64,000 nt of DNA from an uncultured Clostridia bacterium. Its GTDB lineage: Bacteria > Bacillota > Clostridia > Oscillospirales > Acutalibacteraceae. Below are positions 8,427 to 16,851 of this stretch, in pieces (the stretch's first letter is position 1; every line of letters begins with the position of its first letter). Position numbers and translations under genes: made by a program. The stretch lies in assembly GCA_946183365.1 (NCBI GenBank), contig CAMHAH010000012.1, positions 1 to 64,000 on the forward strand, given 5' to 3'. The notes beneath the pieces are model-generated. The model was not told the DNA's origin. It searched no databases and saw only the letters and a list, made by a program, of their open reading frames with translations.

Positions 8427-9620
8427 ATGAGCAAGACTTCCGAACTCGCCGCCAAGCTGCGCGGCCTCGATATAAAAGATATGTATGAGAACGACTTCTT
8501 CCTGACATGGGACAAGACCGACGACGAGATTGCGGCTGTCTTTGCGGTAGCCGACGCTCTGCGCGATTTAAGGGAGAGGAACATCTCGACCAAGATATTC
8601 GACTCGGGTCTGGGTATCTCGAACTTCCGCGATAACTCCACCCGCACACGCTTTTCGTTCGCCTCGGCGTGCAACCTGCTCGGTATAGAGGTACAGGACC
8701 TTGACGAGGGCAAGAGCCAGATAGCCCACGGCGAGACCGTGCGCGAGACCGCCAACATGATATCATTCATGGCTGACGTAGTAGGCATACGCGACGATAT
8801 GTATATCGGCAAGGGTCACACCTACCAGAAGGAAGTATCCGACGCGCTCAAAGAGGGCTTTAAGGACGGAGTACTCGAGCAGAAGCCCACTTTAGTCAAC
8901 CTGCAGTGCGATATAGACCACCCCACCCAGACGCTCGCCGACCTCGACCATGTTATCCACTATTTCGGCGGCGTTGAGAACCTCAAGGGCAAGAAGGTCG
9001 CCATGACATGGGCGTACTCGCCCAGCTACGGCAAGCCCCTATCGGTGCCGCAGGGCGTTATCGGTCTGTTCACCCGCTTCGGCATGGATGTAGTACTCGC
9101 TCACCCCGAGGGCTATGACGTTATGCCCGAGGTCGAAGAGGTAGCGAAAGCCAACGCCGAAAAGAGCGGCGGCAGCTTCTCAAAGACAAACGATATGAGA
9201 GAGGCGTTCAGGGACGCCGATATAGTATACCCCAAGAGCTGGGCTTCGTACCACGCTATGGAGGTACGCACCGACCTGTACGGCAAGGGCGATTTTGAGG
9301 GCATAGACAAGCTTGAGAAGAAGCTGCTGCAGGAGAACGCTCTGCATAAGGACTGGGAGTGCACCGAGGATATGATGTCGCTGACCAAGGACGGCAAGGC
9401 GCTGTATCTGCACTGTCTGCCCGCAGATATCACCGACGTGAGCTGTAAAGAGGGCGAGGTAGCCGCGAGCGTATTCGACCGCTACCGCGCGCCGCTGTAT
9501 AAGCAGGCTTCATACAAGCCGTACATCATAGCGGCTATGATCTTCCTCGCTAAGGTCAAAGACCCCGCCGCGGCGCTCGAGGAGCTCGAGAGCAGAGCTA
9601 AAGAGAGAAAGAGCTTTTAG
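8427..9620 (+). CDS. ygeW: YgeW-like carbamoyltransferase
   Basis: The protein has 397 residues, matching the knotted YgeW-type carbamoyltransferases rather than OTCase (about 330). The carbamoyl-phosphate loop is DNSTRTRFSFASA and the second phosphate/carbamoyl motif is HCLPADITDVS. Family members are proposed to run in the phosphorolytic direction, taking a carbamoyl group from a ureido acid to give carbamoyl phosphate for carbamate kinase. That fits the arcC-type gene downstream. AAAGGAG sits just before the ATG. Repeat units separate it from both neighbours in the operon. Confidence 0.88.
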   Translation: MSKTSELAAKLRGLDIKDMYENDFFLTWDKTDDEIAAVFAVADALRDLRERNISTKIFDSGLGISNFRDNSTRTRFSFASACNLLGIEVQDLDEGKSQIAHGETVRETANMISFMADVVGIRDDMYIGKGHTYQKEVSDALKEGFKDGVLEQKPTLVNLQCDIDHPTQTLADLDHVIHYFGGVENLKGKKVAMTWAYSPSYGKPLSVPQGVIGLFTRFGMDVVLAHPEGYDVMPEVEEVAKANAEKSGGSFSKTNDMREAFRDADIVYPKSWASYHAMEVRTDLYGKGDFEGIDKLEKKLLQENALHKDWECTEDMMSLTKDGKALYLHCLPADITDVSCKEGEVAASVFDRYRAPLYKQASYKPYIIAAMIFLAKVKDPAAALEELESRAKERKSF

Positions 9621-9757
9621 GCTCCCTTTCCTAAGGGAGCTGTCGCGAAGCGACTGAGGGTTCAAGGCTCCCTTTTCTAAGGGAGCCGGCGCGAAGCGAC
9701 TGAGGGTTCAAGGCTCCCTTTCCTAAGGGAGCCGGCGCAAAGCGACTGAGGGTTCAC
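9620..9757 (+). repeat. three tandem left-end units of the DUF559-associated repeat
   Basis: Three near-identical units of about 45 bases, each with a GGCTCCCTTT...AAGGGAG hairpin and a GCGACTGAGGGTT end, begin at the last base of the ygeW-like stop codon. Confidence 0.88.
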
Positions 9758-9865
9758 ATGAACAGACGATTTTGTAACGTCTGCGAGGATATTGACATCC
9801 ATGTACGGGAGAGGTTGGAACCCACCGCCCCTTCGGGGCACCTCCCTTGGGAAAGGGAGGCTTAG
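9758..9865 (+). pseudogene. internally deleted DUF559 gene (35-codon remnant)
   Basis: An in-frame mini-gene begins ATGAACA, like the full gene at 8001, and then jumps to the 3' portion: MNRRFCNVCEDIDIHV here versus IHRRFRNVCEDIDNHV in the full copy. It ends in the same repeat-coded LEPTAPSGHLP. The internal part of the gene, including the presumed active site, is missing. The junction falls at a shared ACA, as expected for a deletion between short direct repeats. It is unlikely to encode an active enzyme. Confidence 0.75.
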
Positions 9866-9873
9866 GTGATCTT

Positions 9874-10806
9874 ATGAAAAAAATCGTTGTGGCTCTGGGC
9901 GGGAACGCTCTGGGCAAAAGCTTAAGCGAACAATTAGCGGCGGTCAAAAACACCGCCAAGGCGATAGCCGACCTGATCTCGGACGGCAACGAGGTCGTCA
10001 TAACCCACGGCAACGGCCCGCAGGTGGGGCGTATCGACAGCGCTATGGCGGCGCTGTGCCGCGAGGACAGCACACAGGAGCGCACCCCGCTCTCGATGTG
10101 CGTGGCCATGAGCCAGGCGTATATCGGCTATGATATCCAGAACGCCCTGCGCGAGGAGCTATTGAGCCGCGGTATCCATAAGCCCGTCGCGACCATTGTA
10201 ACGCAGGTTTTGGTAGACGGCGACGACCCCGCTCTGAAAAATCCGACAAAGCCCATAGGCAGGTTCATGACCGAAGAACAGGCAAAGGCCTTGAGCGAGA
10301 AGCTCGGGTTCTCGGTACGCGAGGACGCGGGCAGGGGATGGCGGAGAGTAGTACCCTCGCCCGTACCGCAGAAGATAGTCGAGCTCGACGCTATACGAGC
10401 CTCGGTAGAGGACGGCTCGGTGGTCATCTGCTGCGGAGGCGGCGGTATACCCGTCAGGAAGGTCGGCAACTTCCACAAGGGCGTTGGAGCAGTCATCGAC
10501 AAAGACAGCGTCAGCGCGCTGTTGGCAGATAAGCTGAACGCCGATATCCTGCTGATACTCACCGCGATAGACAAGGTCAGGATAAACTACGGCAAGCCCG
10601 ACGAGCTCAGCCTTGACAGCATGAGCATTGAGGACGCCCGCGAGTACATAGCTCAGGGCCAGTTCGCCGAGGGCAGTATGCTGCCCAAGGTAGAGGCGGC
10701 GCTAAGCTTTGTAAAAGGCGACAGCGGCAGAGCAGCGATAATAGCGAAGCTCAGCCAGGCAGGAGAAGCCGCAAAAGGCAAAGCAGGAACGGTCTTGTTT
10801 AATTAG
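9874..10806 (+). CDS. arcC: carbamate kinase
   Basis: The protein has 310 residues and the amino-acid-kinase fold. Signatures are VVALGGNALG at the N terminus, ITHGNGPQVG, CCGGGGIPV and the C-terminal SMLPKVEAAL. It makes ATP from carbamoyl phosphate and ADP, giving carbamate that decays to ammonia and carbon dioxide. No arcA or arcB is present, so the carbamoyl phosphate most plausibly comes from the YgeW-like enzyme. The start at 9874 follows an AGGTGAT site at the end of the right-end repeat. Translation ends at a TAG that begins a TTAGGAA heptamer array, so the terminal FN may be repeat-derived. Confidence 0.92.
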   Translation: MKKIVVALGGNALGKSLSEQLAAVKNTAKAIADLISDGNEVVITHGNGPQVGRIDSAMAALCREDSTQERTPLSMCVAMSQAYIGYDIQNALREELLSRGIHKPVATIVTQVLVDGDDPALKNPTKPIGRFMTEEQAKALSEKLGFSVREDAGRGWRRVVPSPVPQKIVELDAIRASVEDGSVVICCGGGGIPVRKVGNFHKGVGAVIDKDSVSALLADKLNADILLILTAIDKVRINYGKPDELSLDSMSIEDAREYIAQGQFAEGSMLPKVEAALSFVKGDSGRAAIIAKLSQAGEAAKGKAGTVLFN

Positions 10807-10918
10807 GAATTAGGAATTAGGAATGAGGAATTAGGAATTATCTCAAGGCTCCGCAATTTTCGGGAGCCGGCGCGAAGCGACGAGGGTTTATTCCTGATAC
10901 AAAGATATAAAACACTTT

Positions 10919-10955
10919 ATGCTCACGATAATACCTGTCGTGAGCATTTTTGTCA
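10919..10955 (+). terminator. Rho-independent terminator after arcC
   Basis: ATGCTCACGA pairs with TCGTGAGCAT and is followed by TTTTT. It closes the ygeY-ygeW-arcC transcript. Confidence 0.8.
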
Positions 10956-10982
10956 GACGCTGTTTTCGATAATTGCACAAAA

Positions 10983-11016
10983 AAGCTCACGGTTTTTACA
11001 CCATGAGCTTTATATT
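10983..11016 (-). terminator. Rho-independent terminator after guaD
   Basis: AAAGCTCATGG pairs with CCGTGAGCTTT with one mismatch, and TTTTT follows on the minus strand, downstream of the guanine deaminase gene. Confidence 0.65.
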
Positions 11017-11075
11017 ATTGTGAATAGTTTGATATGTGTTTAATTCCTAATTCCTAACTCCTCATTCCTAATTCC

Positions 11076-12383
11076 TCATTCCTCATTCCTAATTCCTAAT
11101 TCCTCATTCCTAATTAAACAAGACCCTCTGCAATACTTCGCTTTGAGCGCCTTTATGTCGCCGCCGAGGTATATCGCGCGCTCGAGGCGTTCTCTCAGGC
11201 TCAGCGGCTGAGGATGAGGCAACAGGCTGTCGTCTATAACTATCGCGTCGAACTCGCAGCCCTCTTCAAAGCTGCCGACCTTACCGAAGAAGCTCCCGCC
11301 GCCCTTGGTCGCCATATAAAAGACCTCGGCGACGCTCAGGGGCTTCATATTACGGTCTACAAGCCGCCAATACAGCCTGCTGACCTGCAGAGCCTCTGTC
11401 ATAGAGGTAAAGATGCTCTCGGTCTGACCGCCCGCGACGTCCGAGCCGAGCCCGAGGTTCATATCCATATCGAGGTACTTCCTTATCGGAGCTATACCCG
11501 ACGCAACGTTCATATTCGAGGCGGGACAGTGAGCGATATACACGCCGTTCTCTTTCATCCGTCTGACCTCGTCGTCATCCGAGTAAACGCAGTGAGCCAT
11601 TATCGTCTCAGCGTGCTTGCCGAAAAGCCCGTATCGGTCATAGGCGTCGCCGTAGTTGAGCGTATCGGGACACAGCTCTCTCACCCACTCGACCTCAGAG
11701 GGGTTCTCGCTCAGGTGCGACTGGACGGGCACATCATATTTTTCGCTCAGCTCGCCTAAGCCCTTCATACACTCGTCGGTGCACGAGGGCACAAAGCGCG
11801 GGGTTATCACGGGATAGGTGTTCTTGTATTTATCCCTTGTCTCAAGGATAAAGCGCTCGGTGTCGTCTATCGAAGCCCGAGCCGAGCTCTCTCTGAGCGT
11901 ATCGGGCGAGTTGCGGTCCATATTGACCTTGCCGACATAGCTGACCGAGCCCGAGGCCTCGAGCTTATCCATCAACAGCTCGGTAGCCTCTCTGTGCAGT
12001 GTGCCGAAAACCGCGAGCCGCGTAGTAGCGCTGTTCCTCACGGCGTTTGCAAAGATATCATAAGCCCTATCGGCGTATTCGAGGTCGCTGTACTTCGCCT
12101 CTTCGGGAAAGGCGTAGTTATCGAGCCAGTCGAGCAGCTCCATATCCATCCCGAGCCCCCTGTAGGCGTACTGCGGAGCGTGGATATGCAGGTCGACCAT
12201 ACCGGGCATGACCAGCATACCGCTGTGATCTATGATATCGAGAGCAGAATATCGGTCGGGCACCTTGCCGAATACCCCCTTGCAAACGCCCATCTCGCAT
12301 ACGACATAGCTGTCGGGACAGGTGATAAGGGTATTTTTATCGGCTGAATAACAGATATCGCCCTTTATAATGAAACTGTTCAC
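11076..12383 (-). CDS. guaD: guanine deaminase-family amidohydrolase
   Basis: The protein has 435 residues and is a zinc amidohydrolase. The N-terminal metal motif is MPGMVDLHIHAPQYAYRG. A guanine-deaminase-typical LLDWLDNYAFPEEAKYSDL, PRFVPSC and QSHLSEN follow, then HCPASN and the C-terminal metal aspartate in GLGSDVAGG. These match GuaD (guanine to xanthine plus ammonia) more closely than SsnA. Translation probably starts at GTG 12383, seven bases after GGGAGG. The final LIRNEELGIRNEE is coded by TTAGGAA/TGAGGAA heptamers, so the natural C terminus has been extended by the repeat. The gene is convergent with arcC and divergent from the nucleoside transporter. Confidence 0.85.
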   Translation of the reverse strand: MNSFIIKGDICYSADKNTLITCPDSYVVCEMGVCKGVFGKVPDRYSALDIIDHSGMLVMPGMVDLHIHAPQYAYRGLGMDMELLDWLDNYAFPEEAKYSDLEYADRAYDIFANAVRNSATTRLAVFGTLHREATELLMDKLEASGSVSYVGKVNMDRNSPDTLRESSARASIDDTERFILETRDKYKNTYPVITPRFVPSCTDECMKGLGELSEKYDVPVQSHLSENPSEVEWVRELCPDTLNYGDAYDRYGLFGKHAETIMAHCVYSDDDEVRRMKENGVYIAHCPASNMNVASGIAPIRKYLDMDMNLGLGSDVAGGQTESIFTSMTEALQVSRLYWRLVDRNMKPLSVAEVFYMATKGGGSFFGKVGSFEEGCEFDAIVIDDSLLPHPQPLSLRERLERAIYLGGDIKALKAKYCRGSCLIRNEELGIRNEE

Positions 12384-12498
12384 GAGTATCCCTCCCGTAA
12401 AATATCGTTATGATATGATTATACTCCAATAAAAGAAGATATGCAATAAATCGGTATAATTTGCCTATACGGAATAATGCGATTTTCTGCAAAGAAAT

Positions 12499-12528
12499 TT
12501 GACAAATCTCTTTGTAGAATATTATAAA
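12499..12528 (+). promoter_or_regulatory. upstream promoter candidate for the nucleoside transporter
   Basis: TTGACA (12499-12504) and TATAAA (12523-12528) are separated by 18 bases in a very AT-rich intergenic stretch. Confidence 0.45.
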
Positions 12529-12569
12529 ATCAGCCAAATTAAATATAACAAATTTGACACAATTTGCAG

Positions 12570-12598
12570 TTGCCATTTTAAGGCGGATTATGTATAAT
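12570..12598 (+). promoter_or_regulatory. sigma-A promoter of the nucleoside transporter operon
   Basis: TTGCCA (12570-12575) and TATAAT (12593-12598) are 17 bases apart, about 75 bases before the ATG. No purine or PRPP riboswitch core was recognised in the leader. Confidence 0.6.
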
Positions 12599-12673
12599 CT
12601 ATTTGTAGGCGTGTTATCGCTTTAACTCGGTAACACTCATTATCCTTATTAATGTATATTAGGAGGAAAAGAA

Positions 12674-13948
12674 ATGAAAAGAATTATTGCTGTATTACTA
12701 GCTGTTCTCTTCGTATGCGGCGCGCTCGCAGCTTGCGGCGGCAACAAAAACACCGCTACAAAGGACGAGGCTAAGACCGCTACAGAGGCTAACGCCACAG
12801 CGGATCCCAACTTCAAGGCCGGCGTAGTACTCGTAGGCGACGAGAACGAGGGCTATACCTTCGCTCACATGGAGGGCATCAAGGCTGCCGCCAAGAAGCT
12901 CGGTATCGCTGACAACCAGATCATCTGGAAGTACAACATCCCCGAGGACGAGCAGTGCAAGGACGCTTGTGACGACCTCGTAGGTCAGGGCTGTAAGGTC
13001 ATCTTCACCAACTCTTACGGTCACCAGAGCTACACTCAGCAGGCTGCTACAGAGTATCCCAACGTACAGTTCGTCGCTATGACAGGCGACACAGCCAAGG
13101 CTTCGGGCCTCAAGAACTTCAAGAACGCTTTCACACGCGTATACGAGTCAAGATACGTATCCGGCGTTGTAGCGGGTCTGAAGGTCAAGGAGCTCATCGA
13201 CGCAGGCAAGATCGCTGACGAGAACAAGGACAAGGACGGCAACATCAAGATCGGTTATGTAGGCGCTTATCCCTACGCTGAGGTTGTTTCCGGTTACACA
13301 GCTTTCTATCTCGGTATCAAGAGCATTGTTGAGAACGTTGTTATGGACGTTCAGTACACCAACTCCTGGTTCGACATGGTCGCTGAGGGCGCTGCTGCAG
13401 ACGCTCTGATGGCTCGCGGCTGCGTTATCATCGGTCAGCACGCTGACTCTACAGGCGCTCCCTCTGCTGTTCAGAAGGCTATCGACAGCGGCAAGACCGT
13501 ATACAGCGTCGGCTACAACGTTGATATGCTCTCTGTTGCTCCCAAGGCTGCTCTGACATCAGCTACAAACACATGGGAAGTTTACTATGAGTACGCTCTG
13601 GGCACAGCTCTGAGCGGCGGCGACATCGACACCAACTGGGCTGAGGGCTACGAGAAGGACGCTGTCGCTATCACCGCGCTCGGCGAGAGCTGCGCTGAAG
13701 GCACACAGGCTAAGGTAGACGAGGTCATCGCCGCTATCAAGTCCGGCGAGCTGCACGTATTCGATCAGAAGACCTTTACCGTAGGCGGCAAGACAGTTGA
13801 AGAGGCTTTCGCTACAGATACAAACGGCGACTTCAAGCCCGACGCTGACAACGCTATGTTCGACGGTTACTATCACGAGTCTTACTTCCAGTCTGCTCCG
13901 TCATTCCAGCTGAGAATTGACGGCATCACAGAGCTGAACAACAACTAA
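12674..13948 (+). CDS. BMP-family nucleoside-binding lipoprotein
   Basis: The protein has 424 residues. It has a lipoprotein signal (lipobox LAAC, mature Cys about 21), then a BMP/PnrA-like substrate-binding domain, with FKAGVVLVGDENEGYTFAHM and the late VYSVGYNVDMLSV typical of the family. BMP proteins bind purine nucleosides in characterised bacteria (PnrA of Treponema, NupN of Bacillus). Codon use shifts toward preferred codons, suggesting high expression. A strong hairpin right after the stop, before the ATPase gene, is a common way to keep the binding protein more abundant than its transporter. Confidence 0.9.
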   Translation: MKRIIAVLLAVLFVCGALAACGGNKNTATKDEAKTATEANATADPNFKAGVVLVGDENEGYTFAHMEGIKAAAKKLGIADNQIIWKYNIPEDEQCKDACDDLVGQGCKVIFTNSYGHQSYTQQAATEYPNVQFVAMTGDTAKASGLKNFKNAFTRVYESRYVSGVVAGLKVKELIDAGKIADENKDKDGNIKIGYVGAYPYAEVVSGYTAFYLGIKSIVENVVMDVQYTNSWFDMVAEGAAADALMARGCVIIGQHADSTGAPSAVQKAIDSGKTVYSVGYNVDMLSVAPKAALTSATNTWEVYYEYALGTALSGGDIDTNWAEGYEKDAVAITALGESCAEGTQAKVDEVIAAIKSGELHVFDQKTFTVGGKTVEEAFATDTNGDFKPDADNAMFDGYYHESYFQSAPSFQLRIDGITELNNN

Positions 13949-13965
13949 TCGTAACTACTGAATAT

Positions 13966-14003
13966 GTAAAGGGAAGCTGAATTCTCGGCTTCCCTTTACG
14001 CAG
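13966..14003 (+). terminator. attenuating hairpin between binding protein and ATPase genes
   Basis: GTAAAGGGAAGC pairs perfectly with GCTTCCCTTTAC. The following T tract is imperfect, consistent with partial termination or 3'-end protection inside the operon. Confidence 0.65.
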
Positions 14004-14015
14004 TTTATATTATAG

Positions 14016-14156
14016 TTAGGAATGAGGAATTAGGAATGAGGAATTACGGGTGATTTTGCCCGTTTTACACTAATAAATCAGGTTATCACCTGATATGACG
14101 GAATATCTGTTATCAAGCAAAAATGTATTCCTGATTCCTCATTCCTAATTCCTAAT
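14016..14156. repeat. TTAGGAR inverted element inside the transporter operon
   Basis: A left arm of TTAGGAATGAGGAAT-type heptamers (14016-14047) and a right arm of the reverse complement (14129-14156) enclose about 80 AT-rich bases. The core carries two small hairpins (CGGGTGATTTTGCCCG and CAGGTTATCACCTG). Confidence 0.85.
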
Positions 14157-14178
14157 CGAAAACAAAGGGGGTAAAACA

Positions 14179-15723
14179 TTGGACAACAATATCGCTGTCA
14201 GTATGCGGCATATCACCAAGGCGTTCGGTACCAAGGTCGTCGCCAACAAGGATGTCTCTATGGATATCCACAGGGGCGAGATACTGGCTCTCTTAGGCGA
14301 GAACGGCTCGGGCAAGACTACGCTGATGAATATGCTCTCGGGTATCTATCATCAGGACTCGGGACAGATCTTCGTGGACGGTCAGGAGGTACACATCACC
14401 TCGCCCAAGGACGCTTATGACTTAGGTATCGGCATGATACACCAGCACTTCAAGCTCGTAGACGTTTTCACAGCCACCGAGAACGTAGCTCTGGGCATGG
14501 ACAAGTCAGCCGCGAAGAACAATAAAGAGATCGCAAAGGGCATAACCGAGATCTGTGAGAAATACGGCTTTGACGTAGACCCCAAGAAGAAGGTCTATAA
14601 CATGACCGTATCGCAGAAGCAGACCCTCGAGATAGTAAAGACCCTTTACCGCGGCGCGGATATACTCATTCTCGACGAACCTACCGCGGTGCTCACTCCG
14701 CAGGAGACCGACAAGCTCTTTGCCGTGCTCCGCAACATGAAGGCGGACGGCAAGTCTATCATCATCATCACCCATAAGCTGCACGAGGTACTCGCTATCT
14801 CAGACAGAGTATCTATACTCAGAAAGGGCGAGTATATCGGCACCGTAGAGACCAAGGACGCGACCGTCCAGTCGCTGACCGAGATGATGGTAGGTCAGAA
14901 GGTAGAGCTCGATATAGAGCGCCCCGAGACAGAGAACAAGGAGCTCAGGCTCACGATAAGCCACCTCTCGTGCCTTGACAAATACGGCGTAAAGGCTCTC
15001 GATGACGTAAGCCTTGAGGCGTACGGCGGCGAGATACTGGGTATAGCGGGTATCTCGGGCTCGGGTCAGAAGCAGCTCTTAGAGGCCATAGCGGGTCTGC
15101 AGGCGGCAGAGGACGGCGGCTCGATAGTTTACATCGACCCCGAAACGGGAAAGAAAGAGGAGCTCATAGGCAAGAGCGTCACCCAGATCAAGAAGATGGG
15201 CGTCGCGCTCTCGTTCGTGCCCGAGGACAGACTGGGCATGGGTCTGGTCGGCTCTATGGGCATGACCGATAACATGATGCTCCGTTCATATAAGAAGGGA
15301 CACTCGATATTCGCCGACCGCAAGGCTCCAAGGGAGCTTGCCCTCAAGGTCAAGGAAGAATTAGAGGTAGTCACTCCGGGTATCCAGACCCCCGTGCGCA
15401 AGCTCTCGGGCGGTAACGTACAAAAGGTTCTGGTCGGCAGAGAGATAGCCGCCGAGCCCACCGTGCTGATGGCGGCGTACGCCGTGCGCGGACTGGATAT
15501 CAACACCTCATATACAATATATCATCTCTTGAATGAAGAGAAGAAGAAGGGCACAGCCGTTATCTATGTCGGCGAGGATCTCGACGTACTCTTAGCGCTG
15601 TGCGACCGTATAGCCGTCCTGTGCGACGGCAAGCTCAACGGCGTGGTAGACGGACGTACCGCTACTAAAGAAGAGGTCGGCGAGCTGATGACCAATCTTA
15701 AAGAAAAGGAGGCGACGGCCTGA
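14179..15723 (+). CDS. nucleoside ABC transporter ATPase (NupO/YufO-like)
   Basis: The protein has 514 residues and two ABC domains. The first has Walker A GENGSGKTT and Walker B ILILDEPTAVLTPQE, with a degenerate signature VSQKQ. The second has a degenerate Walker A (GISGSGQKQ), signature LSGGNVQKV and no acidic Walker B (LMAAYAVRGLD). The degenerate second half means one ATP site is probably non-hydrolytic. Translation appears to start at TTG 14179 behind a GGGGG site. The gene overlaps the next permease by one base. It energises uptake with the BMP lipoprotein and two permeases. Confidence 0.88.
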   Translation: MDNNIAVSMRHITKAFGTKVVANKDVSMDIHRGEILALLGENGSGKTTLMNMLSGIYHQDSGQIFVDGQEVHITSPKDAYDLGIGMIHQHFKLVDVFTATENVALGMDKSAAKNNKEIAKGITEICEKYGFDVDPKKKVYNMTVSQKQTLEIVKTLYRGADILILDEPTAVLTPQETDKLFAVLRNMKADGKSIIIITHKLHEVLAISDRVSILRKGEYIGTVETKDATVQSLTEMMVGQKVELDIERPETENKELRLTISHLSCLDKYGVKALDDVSLEAYGGEILGIAGISGSGQKQLLEAIAGLQAAEDGGSIVYIDPETGKKEELIGKSVTQIKKMGVALSFVPEDRLGMGLVGSMGMTDNMMLRSYKKGHSIFADRKAPRELALKVKEELEVVTPGIQTPVRKLSGGNVQKVLVGREIAAEPTVLMAAYAVRGLDINTSYTIYHLLNEEKKKGTAVIYVGEDLDVLLALCDRIAVLCDGKLNGVVDGRTATKEEVGELMTNLKEKEATA

Positions 15724-16850
15724 TGGCAGCGGCAGTATCTCACAAGAAAGACCCGCTCATCCGTATAGCGCGCCGCGACAGTATGCCGCTGTGGAAGTCG
15801 GTGCTGGTACGCGTCATAGCGGTGATAGCCTCTCTGCTTGTGGCAGGTATAATAATCTATCTGCTCACAGGCGCGAGCCCTCTGAACGTATATAAATCGA
15901 TGCTGCAGGGCGCGTTCGGCAATAACTCCGCTAACTACTCTCAAAAGACATGGCAGACCATACGCGACACCATGATGCTGCTGTGTATCGCCGTAGGTCT
16001 CGCTCCCGCGTTCAAGATGAAGTTCTGGAACATCGGCGCTGAGGGTCAGGTTCTGGTCGGCGGTATCGTGACCGCCGCGTGCATGATCTACTTCAAGGAC
16101 CTGCCGCCCGTGCTGCTGTTCATCGTAATGTTCCTCGGCTCTCTGCTGGCGGGCGCTCTGTGGGGACTTCTCCCGGCGGTATTCAAGTCCAAATGGAACA
16201 CTAACGAGACGCTCTTTACCCTTATGATGAACTACGTCGCCTTACAGCTGACGTCATTCTGCGTCGCTAAGTGGGAGAACCCCGTCGGCTCAAACAAGGT
16301 CGGCATCATCAACCAGGGCGTAGAGAACCAGCAGGGTTGGTTCCCCGCTATCTTCGGTCAGGATTACCTTTTGAACGTCATCCTCGTCATGGCTGTGACC
16401 GTCGGAATGTTCTTCTACCTCAAGTATTCAAAGCAGGGCTATGAGATCTCGGTAATCGGCGACAGCCAGAACACCGCTCGCTACGCGGGCATAAACGTAA
16501 ACAAGGTCATCATCCGCACCATGCTCATCTCAGGCGCTGTCTGCGGTATGGCGGGCTTCATAACCGTCGCGGGCTCATCACACACCATATCTACCTCTAC
16601 AGCCGGCGGCAAAGGCTTCACCGCTATCATAGTAGCGTGGCTCGCTAAGTTCAACACCTTTACCATGATACTCATCGCGCTGCTGATAACCGTCCTCGAC
16701 AAGGGCGCTATCCAGGTAGCGACAGAGTTCAACATAAGCAAGGATATGAGCAACATGATAACGGGTATCATCCTGTTCTTCATCATCGGCTCGGAGTTCT
16801 TCATCAACTACAGACTGATCTTCAGGAAGAAAGAAAAGGAGGCGGCATAA
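15723..16850 (+). CDS. nucleoside ABC transporter permease (NupP/YufP-like)
   Basis: The protein has 375 residues with an N-terminal cytoplasmic lead and about nine to ten membrane segments of the BPD_transp_2 family. The motif FKMKFWNIGAEGQVLVGG is characteristic of the larger permease of BMP-type nucleoside transporters. Its ATG overlaps the TGA of the ATPase gene (TGATG), indicating coupled translation, and the next permease starts one base after its stop. A GGAG-type site lies in the end of the ATPase gene. Confidence 0.88.
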   Translation: MAAAVSHKKDPLIRIARRDSMPLWKSVLVRVIAVIASLLVAGIIIYLLTGASPLNVYKSMLQGAFGNNSANYSQKTWQTIRDTMMLLCIAVGLAPAFKMKFWNIGAEGQVLVGGIVTAACMIYFKDLPPVLLFIVMFLGSLLAGALWGLLPAVFKSKWNTNETLFTLMMNYVALQLTSFCVAKWENPVGSNKVGIINQGVENQQGWFPAIFGQDYLLNVILVMAVTVGMFFYLKYSKQGYEISVIGDSQNTARYAGINVNKVIIRTMLISGAVCGMAGFITVAGSSHTISTSTAGGKGFTAIIVAWLAKFNTFTMILIALLITVLDKGAIQVATEFNISKDMSNMITGIILFFIIGSEFFINYRLIFRKKEKEAA

Positions 16851-16851
16851 T

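Larger units (their letters stand above)
10801..11115. repeat. TTAGGAR inverted element with two internal terminator hairpins
   Basis: Plus-oriented TTAGGAA/ATGAGGA heptamers (10801-10838) and reverse-complement TCCTAAT/TCCTCAT heptamers (11039-11115) bound a core. The core holds a partial left-end unit (10848-10889) and two hairpins. The right arm overlaps the 3' end of the guanine deaminase gene. Confidence 0.85.

Noticed and set aside
11076..12383. Calling this amidohydrolase SsnA
   Set aside because: The PQYAYRG, DWLDNYAFPEE and PRFVPSC motifs fit guanine deaminase better than the selenium-linked SsnA family.
12384..12673. Purine riboswitch upstream of the nucleoside transporter
   Set aside because: The three-way junction core sequences of purine or PRPP aptamers were not found; only promoter elements are visible.
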